Shown here: positions 46,327 through 57,264 of the stretch, one piece after another | Layout: the number at the start of each line of letters is the position of its first letter | Numbering within the stretch: the stretch's first letter is position 1 | Origin: Neoscytalidium dimidiatum | Taxonomy: Eukaryota; Ascomycota; Dothideomycetes; Botryosphaeriales; Botryosphaeriaceae | Direction: 5' to 3' | Length of the DNA: 64,000 nt | Assembly: GCA_037367355.1 (NCBI GenBank) | Contig: CM074699.1 | Location: forward strand, 1,674,001-1,738,000 | Program-made: the position numbers and the translations under genes | Notes under the pieces: model-generated | Seen by the model: the letters and a program-made list of their open reading frames with translations, nothing else | Told to the model about the DNA's origin: nothing | Databases searched by the model: none

Positions 46327-48450
46327 ATGGCTGAGCAAACCGGCTGTGTCTCTTCTTTTTCTTCTCTGCGGAATAAGGAGCCCGACTTCATTGTTGTTGG
46401 CGGCGGCGTTGCTGGACTGGTTGTTGCGAACCGTTTGAGCGAAGATACCGATAAGAATGTTCTACTCATAGAAGCGGGTGCAAATCGTATGGGCGACCCT
46501 CGCGTTGAGATAACCGGCCTCCTTAGTACGCTGTATGGGGACCCAGAATTTGACTGGGATTTCATGACGGAGCCTCAGGTGAATTTCCTCAGTCCTTTGC
46601 TTCCTTTCAGTTCTATCATAACCCGTAATCTTGGCCCTTATCTCACCTTCGACTTTCCATTTAGTCGTAGGGAGGGACTGAGAGATTCTTTGAGCAACTG
46701 CCTGTGCACACTCGGCTTGCTTTTGCGCACCTACTTCTTGTCCCTCACGTGGCATTGGTGGATCAAAACGACTGACAAGTCCACAGACGCACGTGAATGG
46801 AAGGCAAATTCCCCAGCCAAGAGGCAAAGTCTTGGGAGGATCATCGGCCATCAATTTTGGCGTCATCGTACATCCTTCCAAGGCCAATTTTAATGCCTGG
46901 AGTGCCCTTGGCAACAATGGATGGGATGCAGATGGAATGACGCAGTACTATCGCAAGTATCAGCGCTTCACGCCACCCTCCGATGAAACCGAGGGCATTC
47001 TGGCCATCGACTACCAGAACGAGGCAGCGCATGGCACCGAGGGACCTCTTCCAGTCACCAACCCGGATGTCTATGGCCCCTTCAACGGTGCATGGATGAA
47101 AACGTTCGACAAACTCGGATGGGGCAATGCTGAAGATCCCTTGAATGGCCAGAAAATCGGCGCCTTCCACACTGGTATCGCTGTTGACCCAAAGACCAAG
47201 ACACGCGGCTATGCGGCTCCGGCGTATTACAGTGCCGAGGTCGCGAAGAGGCCCAATCTTCAGATCCTGGCCGAAACCCACGTGGAAAGGGTTTTGCTCA
47301 AAAAGGAGACCGACAGCTCGGTTGTTGCTACTGGAGTTCTGGTCCGTACGAAGGACGGTGAGAAACACGAGATCTCCGCGAAAAAGGAAGTGATCCTCGC
47401 AGCCGGCGCTCTTCAGTCTCCTCAAGTGCTGGAACTCTCTGGTATTGGGCAGAAAGAGCTTCTGCAGAAGCATAACATCCCGGTAGTGATCGACAGCCCG
47501 GGCGTCGGTGAGAACCTGCAGGATCACGCCATCTGTGCACCATGCTTCGAGGTTGCAGATGGGCAGATATCCGGCGGTAAGGATACCGTTCTGACGGGGG
47601 GTTACTGCATCGGCTAACTCTCTTGATAGACGTCCTCCGGGATCCGAACGTGGTCCAGGCTGTTCTCAAGCAGTTCCAGGAAACGCAATCCGGACCATTG
47701 GTAGGCATGCCCGTCAGCGTAGCTTGCCTGCCTATGGTCAATGAGAAGGGCCGTATGAGTCAGGACGAGATTGCCGAGCTTACCAAGAAATACGTTGATG
47801 ATGAAACTCTTCCCGTGTGGCAGAAGAGACAATATGAGCTCCTTCGACGGCAAATGCTGGAGCCTAACGAGGCGACTTGCCTGTACATGTATCTGCCGCT
47901 CCAGCTCCACACCTTTAAGGGAGAGACCAAAATGACGGAACTGCTGGCCAAGAAGAGCGAGAAGAATTACATCACGGTGATGACGGTGAACAATCACCCG
48001 TTCTCCCGCGGAGTAGTGCACATCCGGTCAGCGGATCCGAAGGAGAAGCCGATTTTCGACCCGCGGTACCTCTCGCACCCACTTGACCTGGAGATTCTGG
48101 CAAGGCACACTCAATATCTTGAGAATGTGGTGAAGACAGAGCCGTTTGCTACCCTTCTCAAGCCAGAAAGTCGTCTGCCTGAGGGAGCGGACGCGACGAC
48201 TCTCGAAGGAGCCAAAGCGTTGGTCAAGGAACGTCTGCTGAGCACATTCCACCCAGCTGGAACGTGTGCAATGATGCCTCAGGAACTTGGTGGTGTGGTG
48301 AATGAAAGATTGAAGGTGCATGGAACAAGGAACCTCAGGGTTGTCGACGCTAGCATCTTCCCGATGGAGCCATTGGGTAACATTCAAGCGACCGTGTATG
48401 CCGTAGCGGAGAAGGCAGCGGATATCATCAAAGACGACTGGCAGCCATAG
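46327..48450 (+). CDS. GMC-family FAD oxidoreductase
   Basis: Flavoenzymes of this family oxidise alcohols, sugars or aryl alcohols. Three exons, 46327-46578, 46787-47576 and 47630-48450, give about 620 residues. The FAD-binding dinucleotide motif is GGGVAG at 25-30 followed by the ribose-binding ELLIEAG-type segment (VLLIEAGAN). Across the first splice comes the family signature NGRQIPQPRGKVLGGSSAIN, and GALQSPQVLELSGIG is the second signature. The active-site pair is H555 (STFHPAGTC) and N598 (GNIQATVYA). No signal peptide is visible at the ATG, so the enzyme is probably intracellular, unlike the secreted lignin-degrading members. The substrate is unknown. The first intron is 208 nt. The gene starts away from the PTH11-like gene. 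Confidence 0.92.
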
Positions 48451-48838
48451 GCAAGGGCGAGGGTCGGCGATTAGGTAGCGATAGATAATTTAGTATTCCG
48501 TGCAGTTAACGCGTAGTACAAAGCTGAATGGTGTGGAACGAACGGAGACAGTGTTATGGAAGTACGCCCATTAGTTGCGGTAGATCGAAAGGCCCCCGGG
48601 GCGAGAGTGACTTTGAGGTCTGTGGGCTCGTGACGATGAGAGACAGGGGTTGCGGAGTGAGAAAGCGGAGTGAGATGGGCATGAGTAATGGCATCCGTCG
48701 AGATGCGACATGATTCCGGAGCCCCGCCGAAAGCCCGGGCGCCATCTGCTGACTCATCACCCGCGGCCCCAAAATTTAGCCACACCATCGCCATCTTTAC
48801 GTAGACCTTTCACTTCTCTTCAAGCAGTATCTAAGGTA
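48451..48838. other. Intergenic region between tandem genes
   Basis: 388 bp between the GMC stop and the DUS2 start on the same strand. An ATG at 48710 is in frame with DUS2 and would add 43 residues; the added part is Pro/Arg/Ser-rich. Confidence 0.5.
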
Positions 48839-50119
48839 ATGCTGCGCTGGATCTCGCGCATCATGTCTTCCGCTCAGCCTCGCGTGCCCATTCCCAAGAA
48901 TGGCGTCGACTACCGCAACAAGATCGTCCTCGCCCCCATGGTTCGCTCCGGCGAACTGCCCTCGCGCCTCCTCGCCCTGCACTATGGCGCCGACTTAGTC
49001 TGGGGCCCTGAGACCATCGACAAGGCTCTGATCGGGACCCGCCGCATCGAAAACCCCGCCACAAAAACCATCGAATACAGGCGGTTCGCGAACAACGGCC
49101 AGAAGAACCACGTGCCCGAGCCTGATCAGAGAGAGAGCGTCATATACCGCATCGATCCAGAGCGTGAGAAGGGCAAGCTCATTTTCCAGCTCGGTACTCC
49201 CAATCCAGAAACTGCCGTTCAGGCTGCTTCTCTGGTTGCTGCCGATGTCGCTGGAATAGACGTCAACTCCGGGTGTCCTAAGCCTTTCAGCACGCATGGT
49301 GGCATGGGCGCTGCTCTTCTCAAGGATCCCGACAGGCTGTGCTCTATATTGGAGGCTCTAGTGAAGGATGTTGGTCAGAAATTCGAGATTGGCATCAGCG
49401 TCAAGATCCGGATATTACAGAATGCGGAGGATACAAAGGCACTCGTTAGAAGGCTGGTTAAGACCGGAATAATCGGCCTGACCGTTCACTGCCGTACTAC
49501 CCCAATGCGCCCGCGTGAAAGAGCCATTCGAGACCAGATGAACATGATCAGGGAGATCTGCCACGAAGCTGGCGTGGCCTGCCTCATCAACGGCGACGTA
49601 GAGGACTATGATCACGGACTTCAGCTCATGGAAGAATACGGTGTGGATGGTGCCATGATCGCAACAGCCGCCGAGAAGAACTCGAGCGTTTTTCGTCGGA
49701 AGGCCGATGGCGGAAAGGCTCCTTGGCAGGAGGTCGTCAAGCAATACGTCATCTTCACCTTGCAGATCGATAATCGGTGGGGAAACACCAAGTACCTGCT
49801 CAGCCAACTTATTCCTGGAAAGGACTCTGCCTACAAGAAGATGAATCAGTGCCACTGTTACGTAGAAGTGGTGAAAGCCTTGGGCTTCGACGACCTTATG
49901 GAGATGGCTCAGGCTACTGATGACAGGCTGAAAATCCCCATCAGGACGACCAAGGCTGAGAAACGAGCGCTTGCAAGAGAGGCGAAGTCAGGAGAAGGTG
50001 AAGTGAAAAAGGCGAAGACCGAATCGGAAGAGTCGAAAGCAAACGTACAACGGCCCACAGAAGTCCCGTCTGTTCTGCTGTCTTCTGTGTTGGAGCAAGC
50101 TCCGACGGTCACTGTGTGA
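48839..50119 (+). CDS. DUS2: tRNA-dihydrouridine(20) synthase, Dus2 type
   Basis: Reduces U20 in the D-loop of cytosolic tRNAs with FMN and NADPH. An intronless frame of about 426 codons from ATG 48839; another ATG follows at 48863 (MSSAQPR), and one lies at 48710. The TIM-barrel starts with NKIVLAPMVRSGELPSRLLAL, which carries the FMN site. The catalytic cysteine is C146 in IDVNSGCPKPFSTHGGMGAALL, the Dus2 form of this motif. The tRNA-binding region follows: VHCRTTPMRPRERA and NQCHCYVEVVKALG. The charged C-terminal tail (KAEKRALAREAK, then acidic/Lys) is probably disordered. No double-stranded-RNA-binding domain is seen, as usual for fungal Dus2. It follows the GMC gene in tandem, with no functional link apparent. 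Confidence 0.93.
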   Translation: MLRWISRIMSSAQPRVPIPKNGVDYRNKIVLAPMVRSGELPSRLLALHYGADLVWGPETIDKALIGTRRIENPATKTIEYRRFANNGQKNHVPEPDQRESVIYRIDPEREKGKLIFQLGTPNPETAVQAASLVAADVAGIDVNSGCPKPFSTHGGMGAALLKDPDRLCSILEALVKDVGQKFEIGISVKIRILQNAEDTKALVRRLVKTGIIGLTVHCRTTPMRPRERAIRDQMNMIREICHEAGVACLINGDVEDYDHGLQLMEEYGVDGAMIATAAEKNSSVFRRKADGGKAPWQEVVKQYVIFTLQIDNRWGNTKYLLSQLIPGKDSAYKKMNQCHCYVEVVKALGFDDLMEMAQATDDRLKIPIRTTKAEKRALAREAKSGEGEVKKAKTESEESKANVQRPTEVPSVLLSSVLEQAPTVTV

Positions 50120-51403
50120 GAGCAGGTGGGGGACCAAAATCAGTGAAGCTCAAGACCCTATCTCGGCATGCCATCCAAGTCCCGCCAAGCACGGAATCGG
50201 CCTATTTAGATATGCTTATAGTAGCAGCAACAGGAATCCGTGCCCGGAAATTCTGTGTGGAAATCAAGGAACGCGAGCAGAACACTCGCCGAGGAGTATA
50301 CTGCCAAAGCCACGCGACATCATCGGATTCCAGAGCCACAGGCAAAGCGCAACGCTACTAGGCGGGTAGTCGAAGGCTGTTGTTAAGTACTTCGGCTTAG
50401 ATAGATTATGAAGAAAAGCATTGGCAAAGGAGCTGAGGCGGCGATGAAGATGAAAATAACTCCAACGCATACATCTTTCTTGTCTCATCTCAAAGCTCAC
50501 GGGAGCTCCGCCCTCATGGCCCACGATGTGGGAAGCCAGATCTTCTGGAAATGCGAAGTTCACGACCAACGGCGGAAAGACTCTCGAAATACTGTCTACT
50601 GTTAGCGTCAAAGTGCACAGTAGTAGGAAGAATCTACCTCCGGGAAAGCTTCACGACGGCACGCGTCGACCAATTCCTTCGAATGATATCTTTCATCCCC
50701 ACAATCTGCGATGCTTCTGACATGTATAGCGAATGTCACAATATTTCCCATTATTGTAGACCGTCGGGGTATTTCTTTGACATGGATTCCGGAGAACTAT
50801 TCTGGAAGTTCGATCTCATGCACAGTATGGGGGCAAGCGTGCGGATCGGCTTGCCGCTGAGGTATGCTTCTTATACTTGGGCCGATCTCCGCTGTTGGGG
50901 CAGGACGAGACGTTAGTTGGTCTGCCATTGATGAAGTGTCGGGATTCTCGCCGGTGTCATGCGGTTGAAGTCGCAGTTCTTCAGTGGTTGCGCTATTGTG
51001 TTCCGCACCGCACCCAATGCATTCGTCGGATGCAGCCTGTGGCGTCTTGCAACGACTTCTCGAGCTGGTCCAATGACTGTGGTATCTCTGAATTCCTGCT
51101 GACGATCATTTCAATATCACGTCCCTGTGCTCTTCAACTTGTCTCTGGTTTGGGGCTCTCGTGGATATGCTGCCTGTAGAGAGATCAGTAACGGACATAC
51201 TGAATTGGATGTAAAGATGACAGCTCACTTCAGCCCTATGCATAATCGCCTCCCCACTGGCTGTAATGATTGACCTTCATTCAGACCGCTCGCTTGAACA
51301 ACTCACGCGAGCTCTCCGTCACCTTCCATGTACGACCTGCAATTTGTTCATCTGTTCCCCCTCTAACCCTCATACTTCTCCGTGCATCATTGATATTGGT
51401 GGT
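50120..51403. other. Gene-poor region, nothing recognised
   Basis: 1.3 kb with only short frames (up to 121 codons) on both strands and no recognisable domain. It starts the gene-poor interval that runs to 57264. Confidence 0.5.
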
Positions 51404-51862
51404 TCAGTCAGACTGCCTCAAGACCTGGCGTACAAGAGCCGAGAGGCCCTCGTTTAGAGGATTCTTTGTGTGCAGATATTCTGCGTGAGGCTTGCCACTG
51501 TCGTTTTTGAAGGCATATGGTGTAATCTCATGGCGTAAATTTGCTCGAAATTGTTCGTACTCTCCAGTACAATGGTAGAGGATAATCAGCTCTTTCGTGG
51601 TGAGCCCAATGTTATATGGATAGAGACGCGCTCTTTTTTCCAGCATCATCAGTCTCAAATAGCACCTTCGTCTTCCATCAGTTGCCGGTGGGAATACGTC
51701 GATGGACTGATCGTCTCCGTCTGACATCTCTTCATCCATGAATTCCTCTTCTTCTTCGTCTTCGACATTGTCCTCTCCTTCACATGCATTGTCCTTTTGG
51801 TACTCGTCTTCGTCTGGATCAGAGCCAAGGTCGATAATTTCCAACCCAGAAGCATCGTATTA
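51404..51862 (-). pseudogene. Possible decayed gene fragment with acidic region
   Basis: A minus-strand frame of 146 codons runs from about 51844 to 51404 without an ATG. It reads LEIIDLGSDPDEDEY, then a strongly acidic stretch (DEEEEEFMDEEMSDGDD), then a region that looks globular (RRCYLRLMMLEKRARLYPYN). The same frame continues upstream as YDASG and then meets TAA at 51860-51862, with no splice acceptor placed to remove it. The composition looks like real coding sequence, so either an exon boundary was missed or a stop has arisen. It may be the 3' part of the damaged gene at 53051-53859. I recognise no family. Confidence 0.35.
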
Positions 51863-53050
51863 GCGTTGACTAAACGACTAGGCTTCATTATTACTCGAGA
51901 TATCTGTGTTCATTACCGTGATTTTTGTAGCGGTCACAGCAGAATCTGGAACCTGGGAAGGTCCCCCCGTGGCGTGCCTCCAATCAATTCTGTTCCCGGG
52001 GAGCACAACCGGCGAGCTCCTACGATTTAATACAAACGTGAATGACTTGTCAGAGCTACACGTGGTCTAAGAAGAATAGCTGACTTGCGGCGAGGATGAG
52101 GCATTGCCGAAGATACTTGGAGCCGGGCTACTCTTCCATGGCCTGGAGCTCGCGGAGCTTGAAGTCATGGCGGTGGTGATCAAAAGAAATCGACTTCAAA
52201 TTGATTTGAAAGATTCGCTGGGGGCCCGCAGATTTTGTGTGCCGACCGCACATTAAAGCGCGCCAGGTCTTGTATCCATGAAATATGAACTACACGCTTT
52301 TTTTTTCGTGTCTTCCCTGCTACACGTACCTTCTGAGTGCGGCCCGTCTGTGGCTGGCTTGCTGTGGCTCTTATTTCCTTTTCTCAAGCGGCACTGTTAT
52401 CACACAGCATTCAATTTCTGCCATATTTGTGTCAAAGCTGCTTGGCATGTACAGCATGAGCGCGGGGCCTTTGGTGACCTCTGCATCCACAAGTACCGAG
52501 GTGGGCAGCCTCGCTGGAGAAGGCATACTTTGATGGAAAATTCTTACAACCACTACGGAGTATTGGAATAATAGCAATGGTTGATTTTATTAAGAGATAA
52601 AAAGACCGTTTGTAGATTCAGGGTGATGTGACAAGTCAGATCTCGGTTATGCACTTCAGTCACAGCCCCGGCGGAACGGCACGATTCCAGCGACCCTTGT
52701 TCGATGCGAGATTCTGCCGCATATCATGCTTGTATTAGGCAACTGTAGGAGATTTTGGGCCGATGACTGCCGTGGCGTCAATTGGCAGTCGATACATAAG
52801 TTGAACATCCCTGCTGTAAATAGGCAGGGTGTGAGGTGAGGCATAGACACATTCGTACCTGATTCCCGATTTCTATTACAGTGTTTGATCACCCAGCCCG
52901 CTCCTTGACTGACGCAGGAGAGAATTTTCTCGCGCTACATAAATCATTCCTTCTGGAGGTAAGTAATTCCTATAAATGACATGGAGCCTTCCGTATCGTG
53001 ACATAATCTCTCGACTCCTCCAGCCTCTGCATATCCGTACAACCCTCGAT

Positions 53051-53859
53051 TCATGAATGCACTGGCGAGCCGTCCGATGTAAAAAGGCGTCTGTTCCAAG
53101 AAGCACTTGAGAAGGCTTTCTTGATATCGTTGAGCTCTCGCGCAAGATTTCCCGGCTGATTTGTGGACAGACTTGCCAACAGGTTATCCATTTTTGCCCC
53201 GAGCGTCTGGGAAAGCCGCTCCTGATTCTCTTTCAGGGACCTAGTCTGCTTTTGAATGCGCTCATCCAATATGCGATCTTGTCTGCGCGCCACCTCGTTG
53301 AGACACTCCTGCACCACATTCTCATGCTATTCGATCCGATTCTCGAGAACGGCGATGCGACCAGCGCTATCAGAAGGCTGTGCGCCTTTCCCTTTCCACT
53401 TCGGACACTGGATCGGTACATTGTTCGGGAATGACAGGCTGAAGGTTCCATCAGTGGGAATGGCACTCACGATCTCATGGGCACTTACATGGAGTTGCCA
53501 GATTCTGTGCCCTTAAAATTGGCAGTCGAGGTCCGTAACCCAGAAGGCGAGAGAGCGGATATCTGTGGCCCTCTTAGCGAGGAATCTTGTCCAACGGATC
53601 TGATGCGATGAGCTTCATAAGCCTCGAATTCCCTCTTACACCACGCCCTGGGCTGGCCATCCGATTTTCTGAAGCAGTAAGGCGCTCTGCGGACACGTTC
53701 CCTTGGGGAGCAGGTGAACATCCAATGATACAATGTTCCGATGTCCTCTCGTTTTCTTGGAGGCCAAAGAACGCCAAGCTGGCGTCTTGTGAAGCGATCA
53801 TTGCATTTCTGGAGCCCCTGGGTATTGAGGCCTAACCGATGGCGCTGAAGAAACTCGGG
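53051..53859 (-). pseudogene. Probable decayed gene with coiled coil, in-frame stop
   Basis: On the minus strand a frame open from 53859 to 53489 joins, through a normal 50-nt intron (53488-53439; GTAAGT donor, CTTCAG acceptor), to a second segment at 53438-53051 in the same frame. The second segment reads CPKWKGKGAQPSD, then AGRIAVLENRIE, a TAG stop at 53327-53329, then HENVVQECLNEVARRQDR and a long heptad-like coiled coil (LKENQERLSQTLGAKMDNLLAS). Sequence of coding character on both sides of one stop suggests a CAG-to-TAG change. No ATG start was found for the first segment (a Met lies at 53721). Unknown family. An alternative is a gene with a different splice pattern. Confidence 0.42.
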
Positions 53860-53882
53860 TCAGCTATAGTCCTCCCCAAAGA

Positions 53883-54227
53883 CTACTGTACAGAAGCACT
53901 GGGCAGACCGGTATTTACAACAATGCTCTTGCGCTCACTCCCACTGTCGCTGTCCTCGGCGCATGATGGACAGTCTGATCGGTCCGTTGCCTTCCCACAG
54001 GACAAAAACCAACCAGACCCCTCCGACGCAGTATCAGAGCAGTTCTGGCTTTCCGACATGTTATCGGGAGGACCGCGCTCGGGATAATGTTTCGTGGCGC
54101 AATCTTTGGCTGGAGCGCGCTCAGAATTCAAATTCTCTCTCTTGTTCTGCCTCGTCTTTGCCCGATAGCGCTTGGTGCGTTTGGATGGCATTGAGAACGG
54201 GGTTGCATTGGATCGACCTTTGTGCAT
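53883..54227 (-). pseudogene. Possible 5' exon of the decayed gene
   Basis: A minus-strand frame of 114 codons with ATGs at 54227 and 54191. The product is basic at first (PSKRTKRYRAKTRQNKRE), then Ser/Asp-rich (SCAEDSDSGSERKS), looking like a disordered N-terminal region. It ends at a stop 23 bp before the open segment at 53859-53489 starts in another frame. No confident intron was found to join them. It could be the first exon of the same damaged gene or chance. Confidence 0.25.
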
Positions 54228-57200
54228 CTCACTTGCTTGGTGAAGTCACCGGGGACTGTCAAATTCTGTCGGGAACGTACTGTCGCAGCTTAGCTTGACG
54301 GCGAGGTAGCGCAGAGAAGAAGACCTAGGAGAGACGTTGCAAGATGTGGTGGCAATCTCAGGCTTTTCCAAGACGAGGAAATATCAGGAGGCTGGATAGG
54401 TTGCGTTCTAAAGCGTGCGCTTCCCGAAACGCGTTACCCATGCTGGGGATTGCCCTATCTTCCCCACTCGACCTTCCAGACGAGACATTATCATACTAGG
54501 TTCAGGCCAAGCTCAAGTCACATATGCTTGGACTTGCAGCGGCGAGGCATAGGTAGCACAATTGTTGCCCGCACATAAAGATGTGCGGTTGCACTGGATA
54601 TGAGCCCTACCAGCACAAATGATGAATGTGGCTGAGTCTGAAACTCCAAAGCGCCAAAGGCTCGCTATCAGATAATGTTAGCCTCTGGCCTATTTACAGC
54701 GGTAGCGGCCCCGAGGATCGCTGCATCTTCCAATTGGATTTATTGACTGAGATGTTGGTGTGCGAACGGCAGTACCAGGATCAAAATCGCTAACGATGCT
54801 TTCTCAGGAGGGCCTCTTCTTCGCGTGAGGATGGCGACCATGGAATCTTAGCACGACTCCTTGAATGGCAAAGGCTTGTGCATTTGGAGTGCAAGCTAGG
54901 GGAATGACAGATTTTTGGGAGGACGGTTTGCGGTGTGATAGATCGAAAGGAGAGCGGGCGCGGGTGCAGATCGCTGCACCAGAGGTTGGTGGCTTGCTCT
55001 TGGGCGTACAAGGCTTAAAAGCGCCAGGGCCAGGGCACGTCGCAGAGGAGACAGGCGGAGCAGCGGGCGTCAGTCAATGGTGATCATGCTGGAGTGGGAA
55101 ACGCGCAGGCAAGCGGTTGCGGCTAATGATGTCTCGCAGTAGCGGGCGACGGTTGGATGTTGGAGCAGCAGGCGGAGGTGCGACCCGGCGGAGCGGCGAC
55201 ACAAGCAAATTGGCTCCCGCCAAAGCGGGCTGGATACTCGCACCGATGTAGAAGAATCATGCCACGTTTGGGGCGGTTGAGTGCTGTGCCCGGCCGGCAA
55301 CCGGGTTTTCCCCAGGCTACCGGCCGCGGTGCAACACCGCGTCTGGCAGCCGACTCGCCGCAAACACGCGCTTCGGATCGCGCGCGACGCCGAGCTTGGC
55401 ACCGGCCTGTCAGTTGCGGCGAAGCTGCATCACGTGTGGGGTACGATCAACGGCGGGCCTGGTGCTGCAAGCAATCTTGTGGCACCCAGGGCCGGGCAAG
55501 CTGCGCCGGGAGAGTCCTTGCAGCGCGGGCGCGGGGACGGAGATCGATGACGATGGATGAAGGCGAGGCCATCGGGGCGGAGTGAGGGGCGAAGGGAGCA
55601 AGGAGGAGTGCGGAGACGGCGTGCGGCGGACGCACGCGGGCTCGGACGGCGACGATTTATTACAAGTCAAGTGAGGGCTGCGGCTGGAGCTGCAGCTGGC
55701 AGCTGGCAGCTGGCAATTGCTGGCACCGCGACTGGCTGGGAGCTGCACGGCACTGCACTGCAGCTCGACTGGACTGGGGCTCTCCACTCCGTCTCCGGGG
55801 CTCGCTCGCTTGCCTTGCCAAACAAACTTCCAACCCTGGCACAGCGCAACGTCTGCTCAACATTAACCCTCGACCGCCAGCCCAGCCCAGCCCAGAGCCA
55901 CGCTCGCCGGCTGCACAGCTCCCAACCTCAGTCGCGACATCCTGGCTGGGCCATTACGAATGCCACGAGATAGGCCAACGCCCCGTGCCGCGCCCAGGCG
56001 CCCAGTCCCAAGGCACCATCATACTGCCGACATCGACGCCTTGCCCTCGCCCTCGCCCTCGCTGCCATTGCCACGTCTGCACTGATCCCTATCGCTCCCA
56101 CGCCCACCGCCTGCCTGCTGCCTGAATCGGCGCGGATGCGAGCAGCGCGCGCATCCAGTTAGACTGCTCCGCCCAAGCCATCTGTCGTCTCCCTTCCTTC
56201 CCTAGGCCTGCTGGCTACCCTGTCACCGCAAAGCTGCATTCAGCTCGCCCAAAAGCAACTGCTCCTGGCCAACCAATCTATCGGTTTCACCCACCCGCCT
56301 CGAATTTCCGGCTAATCCGACGCGTTGGGCGTGCTACTCAGATCCGAAGATTGGCGGCGATGCGGCCAAGGCGGAAGATAAGTGCCTCCTGAGCATCCAG
56401 CTCCTCCACCGCACGCGGCGCTCGCTGCAAATACGGGCACGCCGGGTAAGCAGACGAGACTGGAAGCATCTTCCGCAATTACTTGATATCTCCCTGTCCC
56501 CATTGGCTTTGGCCTTTTCCGCCACGCGCGCCCAAGCCCGCCGCGGCCTGGAATATTCCGCCCCCATCACCTAAACTCCTTGGCGGAAGAGCCAAGACTG
56601 CCCGAGGGCATGCGAGAGTCAGACTCCCAAGACGATGGCGGACGCCATCCCTCTCCGCTCTGGGGTCCCCGCATTGTTGGCGAAAGCCCACCGCCCCGTT
56701 TCTCCACCGCGTCCGATTCTTCCACTGCTCGACGGCGTCTGGGCGCCATCAGGCTCGTGTACTAACCCCTATGTTCCCCAACACCGAACCCGCAGTAATG
56801 CTGTGCCGCTCGAGTGCCTTCCGCTGATGCGGCGCGGCAACCGTCGCACCCTCAATCGCCAAGTGCGCTATCATTCCTGAATCCGGGATGCGGGATCTGC
56901 TTTGCTGCCATGTGCTCCCCGAACCAGGTCCAGGAAGGTCCCGTCCGAAGCCGCCGCATCTAATAAGCATTCGTCGAAGCAATTATCCGTGACGAAACCG
57001 CCCCTCGTCCAGTGACAAAATCCTTTGATCCGGACTGTGCTCCCCTTACTCGCTCGCCTAAGTTGGACAGGCCCAGTGACCGTTGCACACTGCCGATGGC
57101 CGGAACACGTTCCCAAAGATTACACTTTTGCCCATCCAAGACATAAAAGAAGCCGCATTCCCCCCAACCCACTTTGCTCCCGCCCTGATCCCCGTTGCTG

Positions 57201-57264
57201 CTCTCTCGTGCCCAGACACTGTCCTTTTTCCTAACAGTGATTGCCAACCAAACCGCTCAGCCAA
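54228..57264. other. Gene-poor region and upstream sequence of second permease
   Basis: 3 kb with no supported gene. From about 55000 it is GC-rich with overlapping Arg/Pro-rich frames on both strands. Short direct repeats occur: ggcagct units at about 55696-55715, cagcc units at about 55877-55895 and ccctcg units at about 56044-56061. From about 57000 it becomes the promoter and leader of the permease at 57265. Confidence 0.5.
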
